Part shown: in pieces, positions 37,777-46,558 of the stretch | Position numbering within the stretch: the first letter of the stretch is position 1 | How the letters are laid out: each line of letters begins with the position of its first letter | Assembly: GCF_011065935.2 (NCBI RefSeq) | Contig: NZ_JAAMNH020000001.1 | Location: forward strand, 3,555,001 to 3,619,000 | Length of the DNA stretch: 64,000 bases | Origin: Clostridium estertheticum | GTDB taxonomy: Bacteria > Bacillota > Clostridia > Clostridiales > Clostridiaceae | Direction of reading: 5' to 3' | The notes under the pieces: generated by a model | Told to the model about the DNA's origin: nothing | The model's database searches: none | Seen by the model: only the letters and a program-made list of their open reading frames with translations | Position numbers and translations under genes: made by a program

Positions 37777-38538
37777 CTATACTAGCTTTAGAAGCAAAAT
37801 AGCAGTGAAAATTATAAAACATATTGAATAACTTATACTTAAATAATCCTTAATGCAAGAATCATCAATCTTATTATTATATTCTCCATAACTTTTTAAA
37901 TAATGCATATTATTACCATTATAGTGGAAATAAAAATTAACGGATTCTATATAAGCCGCCAGGATATCCACATTAAGAAGAGGTTTTTTCAAAAGATTAC
38001 TAATAAAATCTCCTTTAAATTTTATCTTAAGATTTTTATTCTTAAAAGCATAGATTACATATAAAAATGCTTCCGCTATTAAAGCTGGAATTATAGTAGC
38101 TATTGCTAAAATTGTACCTATTATATTCAAATCCTCGTCCAAACTTAAATTAAAAATTAAAGTAAATACAATAGCAGCTCCATTTCCAAATATTGTAATA
38201 TAGAATAAAGGAGCAATAAATCCACACACCAATGATCTAGATATAGTAGACATTGTGTCATAAAATTGTTTTCTTTCAGTGTGATTTAAATTCTTTCTCT
38301 CTGTATTACTTATATCTATAACTATAAAAGCTGTCAAAGCATTGTATACCTCATTACTTTTTATAAATGTAAGCCCAATATATATAGCAATTACAGCAGA
38401 TAAATATAAAAATTGTATCACATATATATTTTTAACTTTTTTCCACAATTTTATGTTAATGAAATTAAATAGCCCTTGCCTATCTAGTCTCCATAGCAAT
38501 ATACTAAATAAACATCCAAATACATATCCTATTCCCAT
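37777..38538 (-). CDS. Membrane protein of unknown function
   Basis: About 253 residues from ATG 38538, which has AAGGGGG 6 bases upstream (the ATG at 38544 touches it). About six hydrophobic segments: residues 1-15, 36-58, 98-118, 119-165 (two) and the extreme C-terminus (about 230-250), which is an unusual tail anchor after a hydrophilic loop. The loop FNFYFHYN is rich in aromatic and Asn residues. I recognise no family or catalytic motif. It lies alone between ppaC and the flagellar operon terminator. Confidence 0.6.
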   Translation of the reverse strand: MGIGYVFGCLFSILLWRLDRQGLFNFINIKLWKKVKNIYVIQFLYLSAVIAIYIGLTFIKSNEVYNALTAFIVIDISNTERKNLNHTERKQFYDTMSTISRSLVCGFIAPLFYITIFGNGAAIVFTLIFNLSLDEDLNIIGTILAIATIIPALIAEAFLYVIYAFKNKNLKIKFKGDFISNLLKKPLLNVDILAAYIESVNFYFHYNGNNMHYLKSYGEYNNKIDDSCIKDYLSISYSICFIIFTAILLLKLV

Positions 38539-38636
38539 TTCCATCCCCCTTGTTCATATTATTACGCACTTTAATATTAATATATGAAGGGGACTCTTTA
38601 ATTAAAACTATTTTTATTTTATTATTTCTAGGAATC

Positions 38637-38675
38637 AAAAAATAGACATACTTTCATAAGTATGCCTATTTTAAT
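38637..38675 (-). terminator. Terminator of the flagellar operon
   Basis: Stem AAATAGGCATACTT / AAGTATGTCTATTT (one G-T pair) with an ATG loop, followed by T6 on the minus strand. It starts just beyond the flgG stop. Confidence 0.85.
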
Positions 38676-38682
38676 AATAAAT

Positions 38683-39480
38683 TTATTTGTGCAAGTTATT
38701 AGCCATTTGCCACATTTCATCTGCGGTTTTTAAAGCAGAAGAACTAAGTTGAAACGCTCTTTGGGTTATAAGCATATCTGTCATTTCAGTTGCAATATCA
38801 ACATTTGATAATTCTAAATATCCCTGCTTAATAGAATAATCAGTACTTTTTGAAACCTGCACACCAGGCTTTGGCATATACAAACTATCTCCTACAGAAA
38901 TCATCGAATTATCCCCTACAACATTTGAAATTCTCACTTTTCCCACCTGTAAATTTACATTGTTTTGTTTTATAGTTACAAGGCCTTTTTCATCTACATG
39001 AAAATTATTTGCATTAAATTTATAAGGTCCATCTAACCTATTAATATTAATATCCTTATTATCAAGTATACTTAATCTATTTCCCTTTTGGTCAACTATA
39101 GTGCCACTTGCATCTGTTAAAAAATTACCTGCCCTTGTATAAGCCTTGTTACCATCCGGCTGAACCACCTCAAAATAGCCGGTACCATCTATAGCTAAAT
39201 CCGTCGGAAGCTCTGTAGATGTAAGACTACCTTGCATATTGTCTCTTGTCCATTCTCCAACTCTAACACCAGTACCATTTTGCAATATTGCTTTACCATT
39301 AATGCCTTTAGATACGGGATACCCCTTTCTATCAAGTGACTCGTAAACAAGGTCTTTGAAATTTGCACTAATTTTTTTATACCCATTAGTATTCACATTT
39401 GCAATATTATTTGATATACAATCTAGCTTTTCCTGTTGGGCCATCATAGAACTTTTGCTATTCGATAAAAGTCTTAACAT
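38683..39480 (-). CDS. flgG: Flagellar rod protein FlgG (FlhP type)
   Basis: Distal rod or rod-hook structural protein, exported by the flagellar type III system. 265 residues: N-terminal rod motif KLDCISNNIANVNTNGYKK (about 18-36), core beta domain, and C-terminal NVDIATEMTDMLITQRAFQL with TADEMWQMAN, which matches FlgG/FlhP more than FlgF. Last gene of the operon, 28 bases after flgF. Confidence 0.88.
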   Translation of the reverse strand: MLRLLSNSKSSMMAQQEKLDCISNNIANVNTNGYKKISANFKDLVYESLDRKGYPVSKGINGKAILQNGTGVRVGEWTRDNMQGSLTSTELPTDLAIDGTGYFEVVQPDGNKAYTRAGNFLTDASGTIVDQKGNRLSILDNKDININRLDGPYKFNANNFHVDEKGLVTIKQNNVNLQVGKVRISNVVGDNSMISVGDSLYMPKPGVQVSKSTDYSIKQGYLELSNVDIATEMTDMLITQRAFQLSSSALKTADEMWQMANNLHK

Positions 39481-39508
39481 CTGCTACATCCCCCCTAATT
39501 TGCATGTT

Positions 39509-40291
39509 TTATCTTACGGTCCCTACTTCATTAACAGCTTTTCCTAAAGTTTCATCCATGGCTTGTAGAACTTTTTGGTTACTTTCAAAATTTCTCATAA
39601 TTGTCATCATATTTACCATTTCACTTGCAACATTAACGTTAGATTTCTCTAGTGCATTTTGCCTAACTGTAATTCCTCCATTATCAATTGGACTTGCTGC
39701 TTCGAACAAATTATCTCCAACCTTTTTAAGCGTTTTATAATCTGCAAAGTCCACAGTATTTAATTTAGATGTGTTTTCACCATTAACTGAAATATTCCCA
39801 CTTTTATCAACTTGAAGTTTACCATCACCTACAAATAGTGGTTCCACTGCATTTGTTGCACTATTTTTACATAGCACCTTGTCTCCGCTATCCGTTACTA
39901 AAAACCCTTGTCCATCAACGTGAAAATCGCCACTTCTGGTATAATAATTTTTATTTGAAATACCATCATTCCTTTGTACTGTAAAAAATCCCTTTCCTTC
40001 AATTGCAAAATCTGTGGCTTTATCTGTTGTTTGTATAACACCTTGAGCAAAATATGTGTTTAAGTCATCAATTCTACTTCCCGTACTAAGGGAACCTATG
40101 ACATTTTTAGTATTTACACCGTTTACAATTTTGTCATAGTTTTGTATTAGCACATCATCAAATTTTTTAATGGAAAGATTATCACTTTTAAAACCAATTG
40201 TACTAGCATTTGCTAAATTATTAGATACTACACTTTGTTTAGCCTCACCAGTTATGAGTCCTGTCACTGCTGTGTAAAGACCTCTAATCAT
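39509..40291 (-). CDS. flgF: Flagellar rod protein FlgF (FlhO type)
   Basis: Proximal rod protein. 260 residues: N-terminal AKQSVVSNNLANASTIGFK (about 17-35), middle beta domain with DFAIEGKGFFTVQ, and C-terminal NVNVASEMVNMMTIMRNFES followed by KAVNEVG, typical of FlgF/FlhO. Its ATG overlaps the stop codon of the small upstream gene (ATGA), so it is probably translationally coupled to that gene. Confidence 0.85.
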   Translation of the reverse strand: MIRGLYTAVTGLITGEAKQSVVSNNLANASTIGFKSDNLSIKKFDDVLIQNYDKIVNGVNTKNVIGSLSTGSRIDDLNTYFAQGVIQTTDKATDFAIEGKGFFTVQRNDGISNKNYYTRSGDFHVDGQGFLVTDSGDKVLCKNSATNAVEPLFVGDGKLQVDKSGNISVNGENTSKLNTVDFADYKTLKKVGDNLFEAASPIDNGGITVRQNALEKSNVNVASEMVNMMTIMRNFESNQKVLQAMDETLGKAVNEVGTVR

Positions 40292-40515
40292 TTTCCCACT
40301 TCCTTATTATTAATAATTGGCATTTCATCAGGGTAACGCATACCATACCCTCTAGCCTTTATTTCAACCTTACCTTTACTCATTTCATAATTTATCTTTG
40401 CACCACTTAATAAAATCGCAGAAATAATCAGTCCTATCCCTATTCCTATTAGAAGTTTTCTATCGCTTAGAAAGTCTATTAAATTTTTTATCTTATATAT
40501 AAATCCTTTATTAAT
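40288..40515 (-). CDS. Small membrane-anchored protein with probable ATT start (MltG/YceG-like fragment)
   Basis: A continuous 75-codon frame between the 40488 gene and flgF. The protein has a basic N-terminus, one membrane helix (about 21-37, LLIGIGIGLIISAILLS) and a short outer part with VEIKARGYGMRYPDEM, resembling the small MltG/YceG-like proteins seen in clostridial flagellar clusters. No ATG, GTG or TTG precedes the helix after the upstream in-frame stop. AAGGGGG lies 7 bases before an ATT at 40515, the best start. It overlaps the upstream gene by 28 bases and the flgF ATG by 4. Family assignment is tentative. Confidence 0.65.
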   Translation of the reverse strand: MNKGFIYKIKNLIDFLSDRKLLIGIGIGLIISAILLSGAKINYEMSKGKVEIKARGYGMRYPDEMPIINNKEVGK

Positions 40516-40952
40516 AGTACTTCCCCCTTACCTAAATGCATTATTTCTGATATTTCCTCCACAGATAGTCCCTCACTAAATAATCTTTTTATTCCCTCAA
40601 CCTTTTCACTGCTACTATTATCCGCTTCATCTATAATAATTTCACTTTTATTTTCATCATAAATTTTCTCGTTATGTTCTATACTGCCTGCTTCCTCTAA
40701 ATATGAAGTATTTAATTTTTTATTTGTGACCTGGTTTTTTTTCATAATTTCTTTCATTTCCATAATTTCACTTTGCAGTTCCAAAATACTCTCTGAAAAT
40801 TCTAGTCGTAGTTCTCCTATTCTAAGATCATAATCCTGAGTATTTTCTATAGCATTTGAAAGCGCCCCATTAAAAGACTTACTCTGCTTTTTTATAGATA
40901 AAACGTTTAAAATTACAAGAATTAATCCAATAAAAATCAATAAACCCGTCAT
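40488..40952 (-). CDS. Flagellar-cluster membrane protein with coiled coil (DUF6115-like)
   Basis: 154 residues from ATG 40952 (GGAG 8 bases upstream; GTG 40961 overlaps it). One N-terminal membrane helix (about 1-19), a coiled-coil stalk (about 40-75), an acidic linker and a C-terminal helix-turn-helix-like segment KRLFSEGLSVEEISEIMHLG (about 122-141) that resembles DUF6115. It commonly follows the flagellar sigma factor gene in clostridia. Its role is unknown; a bitopic regulator is possible. Confidence 0.65.
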   Translation of the reverse strand: MTGLLIFIGLILVILNVLSIKKQSKSFNGALSNAIENTQDYDLRIGELRLEFSESILELQSEIMEMKEIMKKNQVTNKKLNTSYLEEAGSIEHNEKIYDENKSEIIIDEADNSSSEKVEGIKRLFSEGLSVEEISEIMHLGKGEVLLIKDLYIR

Positions 40953-40969
40953 ATAATTCACTCCAAATT

Positions 40970-41701
40970 CTATACTATTTCATATTTTAGTCTTACTAAA
41001 GCTTTTCTTAGATTTACAAGTGCTCTGCTGTGAAGTTGACAAACTCTTGATTCAGATACGTTCAAAATACGGCCTATTTCTTTTAATGTGAGGCCTTCAT
41101 AATAATATAATGTTAAAACCATTTTATCCTTCTCCTTTAGGTTATCGAGGCCTAAAGATAAATATTCGATTTGTTCTTTTTCTTCTAATGCTTTTTCTGG
41201 GCTTGGACTCCTAACATCTTTAATTGTTCCACTAAGGGGCATTTCATCCTCATCAGAAAATATTAAATCCTCTAGTGAAACTACAGATATATAGTTTATA
41301 TTATTCTCAATGTCAGCTACCTCATTAATAGTAATTTCAAGTTCCTTTGCAATTTCATGGTTTGAGGGTTCTCTATAGAGAAGTTTCTGTAGCCTCTCAA
41401 TAGCTTCATTATACCTATTAAGCTTATCCATAGCGCCCTTAGAGATGGGGCTATTTTTACGTAGCTCATCAATCATAGCACCTTTTATTCTTATTGCTGC
41501 ATAACTAGAAAACTTCATGCCTTTAGTTGCATCAAATTTTCCTAGTGCATCCATAAGTCCAAGCATTCCATAACTAATTAAATCTTCATATTGTACATAT
41601 TTAGTTTTTCCAATTATTACTCTAGATGCGATATATTTAACTAAGGGTATATTGTTTTTAACAATTTGCTCACGCACATCAACTACACTCGCTATTGACA
41701 T
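40970..41701 (-). CDS. fliA: RNA polymerase sigma-28 factor FliA/SigD
   Basis: Directs late flagellar, chemotaxis and autolysin genes. 243 residues: region 2 LVKYIASRVIIGKTKYVQYEDLISYG (about 20-45, quoted as position), region 3 NRYNEAIERLQK, and region 4 LTLKEIGRILNVSESRVCQL (about 205-224). Start ATG follows AGGAGG. Location in the fla operon after flhG and pilZ parallels sigD in B. subtilis. No flgM is in the window. Confidence 0.95.
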   Translation of the reverse strand: MSIASVVDVREQIVKNNIPLVKYIASRVIIGKTKYVQYEDLISYGMLGLMDALGKFDATKGMKFSSYAAIRIKGAMIDELRKNSPISKGAMDKLNRYNEAIERLQKLLYREPSNHEIAKELEITINEVADIENNINYISVVSLEDLIFSDEDEMPLSGTIKDVRSPSPEKALEEKEQIEYLSLGLDNLKEKDKMVLTLYYYEGLTLKEIGRILNVSESRVCQLHSRALVNLRKALVRLKYEIV

Positions 41702-41712
41702 ATAAGCGCCTC

Positions 41713-42357
41713 CTAATTTTTTTTCATCTGTTCTCTCATAAGTTGAAATATATATCTAATAATTTTTTCCTGAGTTATGCCATCTAAAGACTCAAAGCTT
41801 AACCCGCAAAGAAATCTACCTTGATCATCTTTTACAATTCTCTTTGCTTGTCCCACTATAAGTATATTTTCATTATTAACCGTTAAATCCACCAAAATAA
41901 AATCATTGGTCTTAATTTCTTCTGATACTCTGACCTTCATGCCACCACCGCTTAAATCAACTAGTACCGCCTTCAAATATTCACTCTTATCGATGGTACT
42001 TGGCTTTGTTCTAGGCTGATTTTTAAGGTTTTTATATTTAGCAGTGTTTATTAATGGTACTCTGACATATTTTCTTCTTTGAATTTTTTTTATTTCCATA
42101 GGTTTTGATATAATTAAAATAGGTATATTTTCAAATTTACGTCCTATAATTGAAGACTTAAATGTATAAAGATTTTCCTCCTCATAATAAATTACATCTA
42201 TAATAGTTCCCTTTGACAATGGAACATATTGACCTGCACTCATAGGAATACTAATCTCTATATAATCCTCTGTTAAATCTTGTATATTGGTGTTGTAATA
42301 TTTTTCATCAAATAATATTTCTAATTTCTTGTTTATGGCAAAATCCACTTTAATCAT
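41713..42357 (-). CDS. PilZ-domain flagellar brake protein (YcgR type)
   Basis: 214 residues: an N-terminal YcgR-N/PilZN domain (about 1-90) and a C-terminal PilZ domain with the c-di-GMP motifs RRKYVRVP (about 93-100) and DLSGGGMKV (about 133-141). In known cases it binds c-di-GMP and slows the motor by contacting MotA or FliG. It sits between flhG and fliA, the position of B. subtilis ylxF-like/ypfA relatives in clostridia. Confidence 0.92.
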   Translation of the reverse strand: MIKVDFAINKKLEILFDEKYYNTNIQDLTEDYIEISIPMSAGQYVPLSKGTIIDVIYYEEENLYTFKSSIIGRKFENIPILIISKPMEIKKIQRRKYVRVPLINTAKYKNLKNQPRTKPSTIDKSEYLKAVLVDLSGGGMKVRVSEEIKTNDFILVDLTVNNENILIVGQAKRIVKDDQGRFLCGLSFESLDGITQEKIIRYIFQLMREQMKKN

Positions 42358-42369
42358 TACCCCAACCCC

Positions 42370-43221
42370 TTATGAAAAAATGCTGAATATTTTCTTAAAT
42401 AACCCTTCTATCCCCATACCACTTGTTTTATCATTCATGCCTTCAATTTTGTTTGCGATACTATTTATATCCCGAGCGGCCTCTGAACTAGGATAACTTA
42501 CTATTACAGGTTGTTGAGCACGTACAGCATAAGCTAATTTCTTATCTTCACCGATTTTACCTAAATAGTCTAGTTTCATACCAAGAAATTTAGTAACAGC
42601 ATTATTAAATTTATTAAAAGTCATATTAGCTTCATTATTATCTAAGGATCTATTCACTATGACTTTCGCAGAATTTTTAATATTAAAATGCTTAACAGCC
42701 TTAAGTAAACTATAAGCATCTGTTAGCGAAGTAGGTTCTGGAGTTGTTACAATTATTAAATCCTCACAGCAAGCAATAAAACCCAAAACACTTTTATTTA
42801 CACCAGCCCCTGTATCCATTATTATATAATCTAGTCCCGTTAAAGCAGTAAGTTTATTTAAAAAGGCATTTCTTTGAGTTTCTGTCAAATCTTCAACTTT
42901 CATAAGAGCGGAGCCTCCTGGAAGAAGTTTCACCCCAAAGGGTCCATTTACCACAACCTCTTCAATTTCTTTACCATTGCTTATAACATCAAATACGTTA
43001 TACATTGAAGAGCATCCCATTATAATATCATCATTTCCCATACCTATATCCGCATCAAAAATCATAACTTTTCTACCCATTTTTTGAAGCGCAATAGATA
43101 AATTTACTACTATATTACTTTTCCCAACTCCACCTTTACCAGAGGTAACTGTTATAATCCTAGGCACACTATCATCATTTTTCGATGCCATTTGTCTAAG
43201 TCTTTGTGCCTGGTCTAGCAT
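42370..43221 (-). CDS. flhG: MinD-like ATPase FlhG (YlxH)
   Basis: Controls flagellar number and placement by stimulating the FlhF GTPase. 283 residues: N-terminal DQAQRLRQM (3-11), which fits the DQAxxLR FlhF-activating helix; deviant Walker A SGKGGVGKSN (27-36); DADIGMGNDDI; and a C-terminal membrane-targeting amphipathic helix (about 268-283, FKKIFSIF). It overlaps flhF by 7 bases. Confidence 0.94.
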   Translation of the reverse strand: MLDQAQRLRQMASKNDDSVPRIITVTSGKGGVGKSNIVVNLSIALQKMGRKVMIFDADIGMGNDDIIMGCSSMYNVFDVISNGKEIEEVVVNGPFGVKLLPGGSALMKVEDLTETQRNAFLNKLTALTGLDYIIMDTGAGVNKSVLGFIACCEDLIIVTTPEPTSLTDAYSLLKAVKHFNIKNSAKVIVNRSLDNNEANMTFNKFNNAVTKFLGMKLDYLGKIGEDKKLAYAVRAQQPVIVSYPSSEAARDINSIANKIEGMNDKTSGMGIEGLFKKIFSIFS

Positions 43222-44483
43222 ATAGTATCCTCCCCAAGTATAAGACTAACAATTTTGTCTGGGGATAATTCTTTAACGTCATCAGGTACATTTTGACCAG
43301 TTGTCACAAAACTTAAGGGGGTCTGGGCAGTTTCTATTATATTAAGTATAGAACCATAAGTGGAAGTTTCGTCTAATTTAGTTACTATTATACTATTATA
43401 ATTCAAAATTTGATATGCTTCAATAATATATTTAATATCTTTATTCTTTGTTGTAGAACTAAGTACTAAATGGATGTTTTTTGTATCAGCCTTTTCCACA
43501 AAAGTTCGAAGTTCAGAGATTTGCATTTTATTTTTACTACTTCTTCCAGTAGTATCAATTAAAATTACCTCGCATTCACTCATAGTTCCTATGGCATTTT
43601 CCATATCCTTTATATTGTATACAACTTTAAAGGGTATGTTCATAATATCTGCGTAGGTTTTAAGCTGTTCAACTGCGCCAATTCTGTAAGTATCTACAGT
43701 AATTAGCCCTACTTTTTTCTTCTCCACTAGTGCTAGCCTTCCTGCTAGTTTAGCAATGGTAGTAGTTTTTCCTACTCCTGTTGGCCCTACTAGCACTATC
43801 CTACCTTCTAATTTTGGAATAGTCACATGAATCATTTCTTTTAAAACAAGTTTCAATTTTTCATATTCATCAGTTTGCATATCACCTGTTTTTATTTCAT
43901 TTTCTCTTATTTCATCTGTGTAAGCTTTAAAATCTTTAATTTTCTTCATTATATTGACTATGGTTTCACTATCTACGTCATTGTCTTCTAATAATTTTTC
44001 TATATCACTTTTATTATTTCCTGGGCTATTAACACTAGTAACCTTACTAGCACTAGAGAGCTCACTTTTAAGTGAGAGCTCACTAATCATAGTTTTCATT
44101 TGTTTCATTTCACTCATTAGGTCCATTGTGGGTTCATTTAAATTAGCCTTGTTGCTTGCATTATTGCTTCCCTGTTCATACCCTAAATCACTATTTACAG
44201 CGCTAACTTGATTTTGAATCTCCCTTGGATAATTTTCAATTCCATTTTGCTGCTGCACAACTTTTTTAATTGCCACAATGCTTTCTTTCACACTTTGGTC
44301 TTGTGGATTTATTTCATTTTCAACAGCTGCTGTAACTTCAATAATCTTAGGAGAGAATAATCCTTTTAATCCTGGTTTTCTGATTTTTCTTTGGCTTATA
44401 ATAACAGCTTCCGAGCCTAGCTCATATCTTATTCTTGTCATGGCTTCGTTCATGCTACTCACTATAAATCGTTTTATAATCAT
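43215..44483 (-). CDS. flhF: Signal recognition particle-like GTPase FlhF
   Basis: Places the first flagellar basal body. 422 residues: a basic, poorly conserved N-terminal B domain (about 1-150), N domain (about 160-220) and G domain with G1 GPTGVGKTTT (233-242), G2 DTYRIGAVEQL, G3 DTTGR and G4 TKLDE. Its ATG overlaps the flhA stop codon. The Ser/Asn-rich linker (about 105-150) is unusual only in composition. Confidence 0.94.
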   Translation of the reverse strand: MIIKRFIVSSMNEAMTRIRYELGSEAVIISQRKIRKPGLKGLFSPKIIEVTAAVENEINPQDQSVKESIVAIKKVVQQQNGIENYPREIQNQVSAVNSDLGYEQGSNNASNKANLNEPTMDLMSEMKQMKTMISELSLKSELSSASKVTSVNSPGNNKSDIEKLLEDNDVDSETIVNIMKKIKDFKAYTDEIRENEIKTGDMQTDEYEKLKLVLKEMIHVTIPKLEGRIVLVGPTGVGKTTTIAKLAGRLALVEKKKVGLITVDTYRIGAVEQLKTYADIMNIPFKVVYNIKDMENAIGTMSECEVILIDTTGRSSKNKMQISELRTFVEKADTKNIHLVLSSTTKNKDIKYIIEAYQILNYNSIIVTKLDETSTYGSILNIIETAQTPLSFVTTGQNVPDDVKELSPDKIVSLILGEDTIC

Positions 44484-46546
44484 TGTAGAGTCACAACTCC
44501 TTCAGTTTTAATCTCAATTTCATTTGGTATCTCATTGAGAGAAAGCACGGAAACGCTTGGAAATACCATTTCAATCAGTCTTCTAAAGGCTGGTCTTATC
44601 TTTGGTGTTACTAATATTACTGGTTGATTATTGTGAAAATAAATTGTGTTAATATTACTCTTAATGGAATTTAATATTTTACCTGTGGTATCCGGTTCTA
44701 CTGCTGGAAAAGAACCCTGTATAGATTTTTGAATGTTACTAGAAATAATATTCTCAACTTCTGGCGCCAAAGTTATAATTGTTATAATTCCATTGTCATC
44801 AACGAGTCCATTACAAATACTTCTTCCCAGTGAAAAACGAACATATTCTGTTAAAACTTCCAAATCCTTAGTTATTCTAGAGTTATCTGCTAGAGACTCT
44901 AAAATTGTAACCATGTCCTTTATAGCTACTCTTTCTTTTAGTAAGCTTTGAAGAACCTTTTGTACTTCACCAATAGTCATAAGGTCTGGTATTAATTCTT
45001 CAACTACAGTATTATATTTTTCTTTTACAGAATCAATTAATAGCTTAGTTTCTTGCCTACCTAGAAGTTCAAAGGCATGATTTTTAATCGTTTCTGTTAA
45101 ATGAGTAACCATTACAGTAGTTGGGTCTACAACTGTGAGTCCCTTTATTTCAGCATCTTCTCTTTGATCATTATTTATCCATACTGCAGGCAGTCCAAAT
45201 GTGGGTTCAATGGTGTTAATGCCTTGTATATTAATCTCTTCGGAACTAGGATCAATACAAAGTAACATACTTGGCATTAAATTGCCTTTAATTATTACAG
45301 TTCCGCGAATCTTAACTACGTATTCATTTGTTTTTAGTTGCAAATTATCTTTAATTCTAATAGGTTGAACAACAATTCCCATTTCTAGTGCACACTGCCT
45401 CCTTACTGAGGCAATTCTTTGTAATAAATCTCCTCCTGTAGCTTCGTCGGCAAGTGGTATTAGTCCATAACCTATTTCTATTTCCATAGGCTCCACAGAA
45501 ATCAGACTCATCACATTTTCTGGTTCTCGACTTTCAGTTTCATAATTTTCCTTTTCATCATTTTCTATTCTCATAATCACTTGATCTTTTGCGTCCTTTT
45601 GCAGGAAATATGCACTGGTTGCTGTAGCGATGGCAAGCATTATGAAAACAAGTGTAGGCATACCTGGAATAGCCGCCAAAACTAACAATACTATTGATGC
45701 TAGTGCAATAACCTTTGGAAACGCAGTAAGCTGAGCCGTTACTTGACTTCCTAAATTTGTAGTACTACCGGATCTGGTAACGAGAATACCAGAAGCAGTT
45801 GATATTAGAAGCGCAGGAATCTGGCTTACAAGACCATCCCCTACTGTAAGGCGTACATAAGTGGTTGCAGCTGTTGCAATTGGCATTTTAAGCATTACCA
45901 CACCTATAATTATTCCACCAAAAATATTGATTATGGTAATAATTATACCCGCTATTGCATCTCCCTTTACGAATTTAGAAGCTCCGTCCATTGCTCCATA
46001 AAAACTGGCTTCATCCTGAAGCTTTATTCTTCTCTCTCTTGCCTGTTCTTCAGTAATTGCACCTGCATTCAAATCAGCATCAATGCTCATCTGTTTACCG
46101 GGCATAGCGTCTAGCGTAAATCTAGCAGAAACTTCGGAAACTCTACCCGCACCGCTTGTAATAACTATAAACTGTATAATAATAATTATTAAGAAAATAA
46201 TTATTCCAACTACATAATTACCTCCAACAACAAATTCACCAAAGGCCTCAATTATATCACCGGCATAAGCCTGGGTTAAAACTAGTCTGGTAGATGAAAT
46301 ATTGAGTCCTAGTCTTAAAAGTGTTGTAATCAGCAATAATGTTGGAAAAACTGAAAATTGCAAAACTTCTGTTGTAAACATTGTTAATAGTAAAATTATA
46401 ACTGCAAGTGTAATATTAAGTGCAATTATTACATCAAGAAGCTTTGGTGGCAATGGAATAATAATCATTAAAACTATTCCTATTACACCAAAGGCTACTA
46501 AAACATCTAGATTGTTTTTTATGTTAAATCTCGCTTTTTCAGCCAC
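44480..46546 (-). CDS. flhA: Flagellar type III export gate protein FlhA
   Basis: Forms the nonameric export gate ring and binds chaperone-substrate complexes. 688 residues: about eight membrane segments (1-310), FHIPEP-type motif between TM4 and TM5 (ARFTLDAMPGKQMSIDADLN region, about 140-160), a linker, and a large cytoplasmic C-domain. Start is GTG 46546 with GGAGG 6 bases upstream. It overlaps flhF by 4 bases. Confidence 0.96.
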   Translation of the reverse strand: MAEKARFNIKNNLDVLVAFGVIGIVLMIIIPLPPKLLDVIIALNITLAVIILLLTMFTTEVLQFSVFPTLLLITTLLRLGLNISSTRLVLTQAYAGDIIEAFGEFVVGGNYVVGIIIFLIIIIIQFIVITSGAGRVSEVSARFTLDAMPGKQMSIDADLNAGAITEEQARERRIKLQDEASFYGAMDGASKFVKGDAIAGIIITIINIFGGIIIGVVMLKMPIATAATTYVRLTVGDGLVSQIPALLISTASGILVTRSGSTTNLGSQVTAQLTAFPKVIALASIVLLVLAAIPGMPTLVFIMLAIATATSAYFLQKDAKDQVIMRIENDEKENYETESREPENVMSLISVEPMEIEIGYGLIPLADEATGGDLLQRIASVRRQCALEMGIVVQPIRIKDNLQLKTNEYVVKIRGTVIIKGNLMPSMLLCIDPSSEEINIQGINTIEPTFGLPAVWINNDQREDAEIKGLTVVDPTTVMVTHLTETIKNHAFELLGRQETKLLIDSVKEKYNTVVEELIPDLMTIGEVQKVLQSLLKERVAIKDMVTILESLADNSRITKDLEVLTEYVRFSLGRSICNGLVDDNGIITIITLAPEVENIISSNIQKSIQGSFPAVEPDTTGKILNSIKSNINTIYFHNNQPVILVTPKIRPAFRRLIEMVFPSVSVLSLNEIPNEIEIKTEGVVTLQ

Positions 46547-46558
46547 GGTTATCCTCCA

